A stretch of DNA of 6,530 nucleotides, from assembly GCA_002314525.1 (NCBI GenBank), contig DCGE01000025.1, positions 2,175 through 8,704 on the forward strand, written 5' to 3'. The notes beneath the pieces were generated by a model, which made no database searches, was not told the DNA's origin, and was given only the letters and a program-made list of their open reading frames with translations. The stretch comes from Prevotellaceae bacterium UBA1786 (lineage in GTDB: Bacteria; Bacteroidota; Bacteroidia; Bacteroidales; Bacteroidaceae). Each line of letters starts with the position of its first letter. The stretch's first letter is position 1. Positions 1-6,000 of the stretch are shown here, piece after piece. The position numbers and the translations under genes are program-made.

Positions 1-3000
1 TATTCTGGTCAGGTGTGACTTTCGTCTCATCGACCATGATATCCTCTGCTATCTTGCCCGTTGCAGGGACGATCACGTTGTTGTAAGGAGAGAAGGCTAC
101 ATACATGGAGCCCTGTGGGTTGGTGAGGTCCTGCTCGAAGTTCATGTTGACGGCAAGTTCCGGTTCGCTGCCCGTGAGTCCGGTGTTGTAGAAGGTAGAG
201 TGGACATAGGCAGGAAGTGCGATGTTCCAGAGTGAGATGTTGTCGAAGTTTCCTACGAAGCCATTTCCTCCGAATGCGATGTATGAACTTGCCAGACCAC
301 CGATGAGTTCGGCGCTGATCTCGTTTACCATATCTCCGTCGATGAACAGTGATGCGACATTGAGCGAGCGGTTGACGGCGATGCAGACATTGTGCCATGT
401 GGAAGCATTGAAATTGTCGGCAGTAGCTCCGAAACTGATGGTATTGCCTTCACTCACGAGTACGAGTAGGCTGTCCTTGAATGCTATGCGCATCTTGTCC
501 TTACCCTTCTCGTCGAGTTTGTCGTCTCCGGCACTGAAGAGGGTGGTGTTGCGTACGGTGTTCCTGTCGTCGGCACGGAACCAGAAGGAGAGTGAATAGT
601 CCTGAGTGTTGTTGCGGGTAAACTTGAGTTCAGCCTTGCTGGTAAGTCTGATAGGTGACTTGTCGGCACGGAGCGAATAGCCGTCAGGAGTCTGCCATGA
701 GACACCTGAGAGATAGATGTCAGCACCGCTGACAATGTCGGCAACGACATCTCCGTCGGTCTCGATCATAGGCCAGTAGCCGATGAGATTCTTCTCGTGG
801 TCGGAGAGTATCTTCTTGTATTTTGTAGCGACCTCGCTCGTGGTGAGTGCTTTGTTCCATAGGCGTACATCGCCGATTGATCCCTTGAGGTTGTTGCCGA
901 GCATGACAGGACCATAGGCATGGCTGAGTTTCTTGTCATCAGCCTTTGACTCCTTGCTGAGCGGTACCTGTACATCGTCTACATAGAAACGCACTAAGTT
1001 GTCCTCAGCCGTGTAGGTCATGGCTACATGAGTCATTGCGGACCTGAGTGTGAGTTTGTGGGTATTGAGCGGTTCGCTGTAGAACGTGTTCTCGTCCAGC
1101 ACTCCGACGAGGGCGTCTCTGCCGGTGTCGTAAGCCAGTGCAAGAGCCTGCTCCTTGTTGGATGAATATCCCTCGGAATCGAGTATGCTCATGATGATCG
1201 CCATGTTATCGTATTGCGTACCTGTACCCTCTACCTTGACCATAGCCTCCATGGTGAAGTCGTGGTTACTCAGTGTACGTTCCACCTTCGATATGGCCAA
1301 CTGGGTGTCGTTGCCAGGGAAGTAGAGGTAGGAGCTGTGGTCGGCATCGCTGTTGTTGGTATAGCCCTGAACGGAGAAGTTGACTGTCTCGTCGAGGTAG
1401 TTGTAGGCTATGCCCTCGCTGAACGGCAGTGAGATGACGTCGTCGAAGTTGAGGATTCCGTCGGCTGGCTTAGGAATGCCGAACACGTCAGGACGGCGTG
1501 TGTCCTTAGTGCCGCTTACCACATTCGAGTTGCGTGTGACATATCCGTTGCCCAGACGGCAGAAGGATACGGCTCTCAGGTCGTACTTCATCTCCACAGG
1601 GTCGTTCTCGCCGTAGAAGCGTATGTTCGTGATCTTTCCGTTTGTGGTTATCATCTCCTTTGTGCCGGTGCCCTTGTTGTAGTAGACAGTGTCGGCATAG
1701 TAGGAGCAGAGGTTCACCCACTGATCCTCACTTTCGGTCTTCTTCTTGTACTGCAGTTCGATATGGTCGAAGTTGTCGTACTGTGTGGTTGAGAATCCGT
1801 CAATCTGGACCGGAATATAGTATCTGCCGTCCTTGTCGGTCTGTGAATACGTGTTCATCAGCCAGTTGTCGGCAGGCATTGAGATATTGACAGGTGATGA
1901 AGTCGGAACATAATAGACGCTGATCTTGGCCTCGTCACACAGTTTCCAGTAGTCAGGGTCGTCGGTGAACTGCAGCTTCAGGTCCTCGTACTTGTCGGCC
2001 TTGCCTCCGCGTGCCACCTCGATGGTCTTCTCAGTGCTCTCGCCCGGATTCAGGAATACCTTCACCGAATTGCGTACCGGCACTCCGTCGATGCTTATCT
2101 TCGCTCCGTCAGTGTTCGAGCGCTCGTCGATGTTGAGATAGAGAGTTGAAGGATTCAGGTATTTCGTCTTGTCGTTGATCTCTGTCTCGTTGGCAAGGCG
2201 AATCTTGAATACGGCAGCCTCGTCCTGCGGCTGGTTGTTGATGACTGGATTCTCAACATATATCTTCGGATTGTCGATGCGCTGGGTGCGCACTCCGAGA
2301 GGATAGTGGTTGCCCTTTGAATCGTTGTAGAAGAAAGTGGAGTCGGCATCGATCCACGGATTGCGCGTAGCACCGCCCCGCTGGACGAAGACGTAGTTGT
2401 GGACGCTGGAGTTTTCTGATGTCATCAAGAGTGTTCCGCCAAATGTCTTTTTCAGCCCTTCAACTGCTTCGCCTTTCTCAAAAGCTGTTATCGTATTATA
2501 AAAACTTTCAGTCACGTTCTTCAGGGAATCATCAACCACCTGATAGACATCCATGTCGATGGTGGAATTGTCCGTGGTGCTCAGGTGATAGCCTGAACCG
2601 GCTATTTCAGTAATGTTGTCAGAGAACTGGTTGGTTGCTGATTTGTCATTGCCACCCACCAGTGAAAGAGAGAACAGGATGCCCCATCCGTGAGTCTCCG
2701 TCTTCTCTTTGCCATTTTTGTCTGTTGTAGTTGTCGTAGTCTGGCCTGATGGCTGTTGGTTGGCACCTGAGCCTCCGGATGTGATGGTGTATTTCGGTCC
2801 GTTCAATGACAATACACGGTAGTATGACGTAGACTGTTCGCTATAGTCGATATCAGCTCCTGCTACGGAGTATGACTTTTTCTTCGGTGCTGAGTCGTCA
2901 GTATCTTTGCTGATGCTGGCATTGTACTTGATGGAGTCATTCTCTCTTATCAGGTTCTGCCAGCCTCTGATGCGGTCGTTGTACAATGACACAGAGTCTG

Positions 3001-6000
3001 TCTTGACTTTGGTATCAGGCAATACGGCTTTATAATTGTCGCCATCCTTGTAATAATAAGTAAGGTGAGTCGCCTTGGACAGTTTCTCAGCTGTAGCGAA
3101 ATCTGCTACCTTGCGGAAGACCATGTCGCGCTGTTTCTCGAGTTCAGGTATCAGGGTACCGAGGATGTGCTTCTGAGAATAGATGAACATAGCCGAGCCT
3201 CCATCGGAGAATCCTGCACCTTCACCTATGATCATGAAGACGTCCTTGCCGTCCTTGTCCTTGCCCTTGCTGACGAGTTTGGTTGAACCATTCCTGACAC
3301 TCTCTCCCAGTGACGCATATGACTCAGAATCAATCACATTGAAGGACTGGTATTTCCTTATGTCCACCTTGTCAGTGCGTCCGATATAGACATCGGCCAT
3401 TGCACCTACATCATGCGGATCACTGCTCGTGGCGATTCTTTCGTTGGCAGTGAAAGTGTATTCTCCGTTCTTCTGTTCGATTGTGTGTTTAGTGATAGTC
3501 TTGAGGTCGAAATTCAAGAGAGGTAAGTTAAAAGTACCTGAAGCTTGGAGTAAGAAACCTAAGCTATATGCATACGCAAAACCGGCAGACAAGGACATCT
3601 GGAAATACCGCTGGTAGATACTCTCGTAGTTCCATGCCCACTTATAGGTCGTTCCCTTCTCCCTGAATGCATAGCTTCCTGATCCGTATGGGTCACGGAT
3701 GATGTCGATCAGCTTAGGATCGGAAGTCAGCGCTCCGGCTACGAATACGCCGTTGTCGCGCGTACCTGTGACGAAGGCCTTCAGTGTGTCGGACTCATAC
3801 TTCCGTCCGTCGATCTCCACCATAGCCCTGACATGAACAAGTGCGTCCTTGCCGGTGAAACTGAAGGTGGTGTTGTTCGGATTGATGTTGATGAAGTCGG
3901 CAGAGCCGTTGATGTCGAGTTCCTTCTCGATGACAGGTGATCCGTCAATAAGTCCGTTGACGAGGACAACCTTCTTGAAAGGAACCTTCACCTTATTGAC
4001 AGGCTTTGCCGGATTGTTGTTGTATTTGAACTCTTCCTGAACCTTGACGGTGAATCCGTAGGTCTGTCCACTTACGAAGACAGGATAGTTGAATGCATAT
4101 ACCGGTTTCTTTGTCTTCTCGTCAGTCCATGCGACGTCTATCTTATGATTACCGGTAATCGTGTTGACTTCAATGTTCCCGGTTCCGAATACGGCGGAGC
4201 CACGCTGTGAGAGAGTGACTGTGACCGGTGCGTGATAGATGCGGTTGTAGGCAGCACAGTAGTCGGTCTCTTTACTGCCGCTCTTGTATGTGGCCTGTAT
4301 AGCCTGGTTGGTGAGGTCCAGCGTCTGGATTCCTTCGCCTTCACCATACAGGGTGGAATAGCCCTCTGCGAAGATCTGTGATATCTTGTATTTGGCAGGT
4401 ACGAGGTCCAGACAGAACTCTCCCGTCTTATGGGCCTTGACGACGATGCGCTTGCTCTCGAAGACGACATCGGTCGGGATGGCCTCTTCCGTCTTCTTGC
4501 CCTCGCGTACGGTCTGTCTGAAGCTTACCCTCTCACTCGTCTTGTCAGGGTCCTTGCGGTTGAAGTATAGGTATGACGTATTGTCGCCTTCGAGCTGGAG
4601 CACGAGGGTGATGCTGTCACCGATGATGTTTTCAGTCACGCCGAAACCTATCGGCTTGGCTCCTTCTACATCACCTCCAGCCACACGTCCGACCAGTCGG
4701 ATGGTAGTGGAGTCGGTGAGTACAAGTCCTGCATAGTCCTCGGTCGGAGTGAAGATGGAGTCGTTCTTGTTCGGACCGCCGAGTATGCAACCGTTGTCTG
4801 ACAGACGGTGCCCGGCCTTCGATGCCTTTATCTTCATCTGCATCTGAGGGAGAGTGAAGTTGAAGTTGCCCTTCGAGTCGGTGACGACAGGCTTGCCGTC
4901 CTTCAGGAGCGGTTTGTCGTTGACGGTGAACTGCATGTCGCTGACAGGTACGGTGGAGTTGGCGTAGAGTATCCTACCAGAGAACTGACGGGTCTTGCTG
5001 CATATGAAGTCGATGTCGGTATAGTTGCGCCGATGATCATCGAGTGTCAGTATGATTGTAGGTGAACCTGAAGGTCCTGCGAACTCCACTCCGCCCATGA
5101 TGGCCTGTACTTCGTACTGTATGCCGTTGCCGTAGGAACAGAGTCCCTCGACACTGTAGGAACCGTCGGAGTTCACTGTAGTCTCAAGTACTGTAGCATC
5201 GGCAGAGAAGCCCGGCATGATGAGCGACTTGTCCTTGACGAGCACTTCATTGACCTGAAGGTGCTTAGGACTGTAGAGCGATATCCTGACTTTTGCATCA
5301 CCAGGTATCGACATCCCGTTAGCCATCTGAACACGGCCGGAGATGGAACCGGTCTTGTAGTTTTTGTAGCCGTGAGTAGTTACTTCATCATCATATTTCT
5401 TGCCACGGAAGGTGACGGTGGTCTTCAGGTCAAACTCATAGGCATTGGCAGCAAGTACATCCTCGTCGAATATCTCGGACGTATTGAACTCACCGTCTAT
5501 GAGGGTGGTGTCAGGCAGTATTAACTTGCTGTCGTATCCACTCTTGAATAGTTTGCGAACGAGCTTGTAGTCTGCCTTCAGGGATGTGTCGATGCCCCAC
5601 GAAAGTTTGATGCCGTATTCGTCGCCCTTCGTAGCAGTGAAGTCGTGGATTTTCGGCATTACGGTTGAGAAGCAGTTGATGGCATCGGCATCCGAGCTCC
5701 TTGTCTTCTGGTTCATATTCGAGCAGATAGGATAGCTGCTCAGGCTGGCATCAACGTAGGCTTCGTAGTAGTAATGGGTATTAGGAGCCGTCTGCAGGTC
5801 CTCCACATCGACATAATAGTATCCCTCGGCGGCGTTGTATTCCACATTGCTTCCGTTCACCTCTATCGTCTTGGCTACCTCGTCCTTGTCCTGATACCAT
5901 TCGTCGATCGGAGAAGAACGCTTGATGATGATTTTGGCATTCTCGTCCCAGAGGAACATGCGGTCTGTGAATCCCTGTCTCTCGGCCTCCTCCCTCACGG

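Noticed and set aside
27..398. Minus-strand frame of 123 codons rich in Arg, His and Cys
   Set aside because: It is in a different frame from the LamG module 2 coding sequence, and its Arg/His-rich composition is typical of an out-of-frame translation.
2560..2690. Possible MACPF-like (pore-forming) signature around GWGILFSLSLVGG and GSGYHLSTT
   Set aside because: The order and spacing do not match the family signature, so the resemblance is limited to a few Gly and aromatic residues.
3230..3285. Asp/Lys loop DKDGKD resembling a calcium-binding loop
   Set aside because: The spacing does not match an EF-hand, dockerin or thrombospondin type 3 loop, and there is only one copy.
4147..4160. Perfect 14-base palindrome GATTACCGGTAATC
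   Set aside because: It lies inside the coding sequence (an Ile-Thr-Gly-Asn stretch). About 0.4 such palindromes are expected by chance in a window of this length, and there is no accompanying promoter or operator context.
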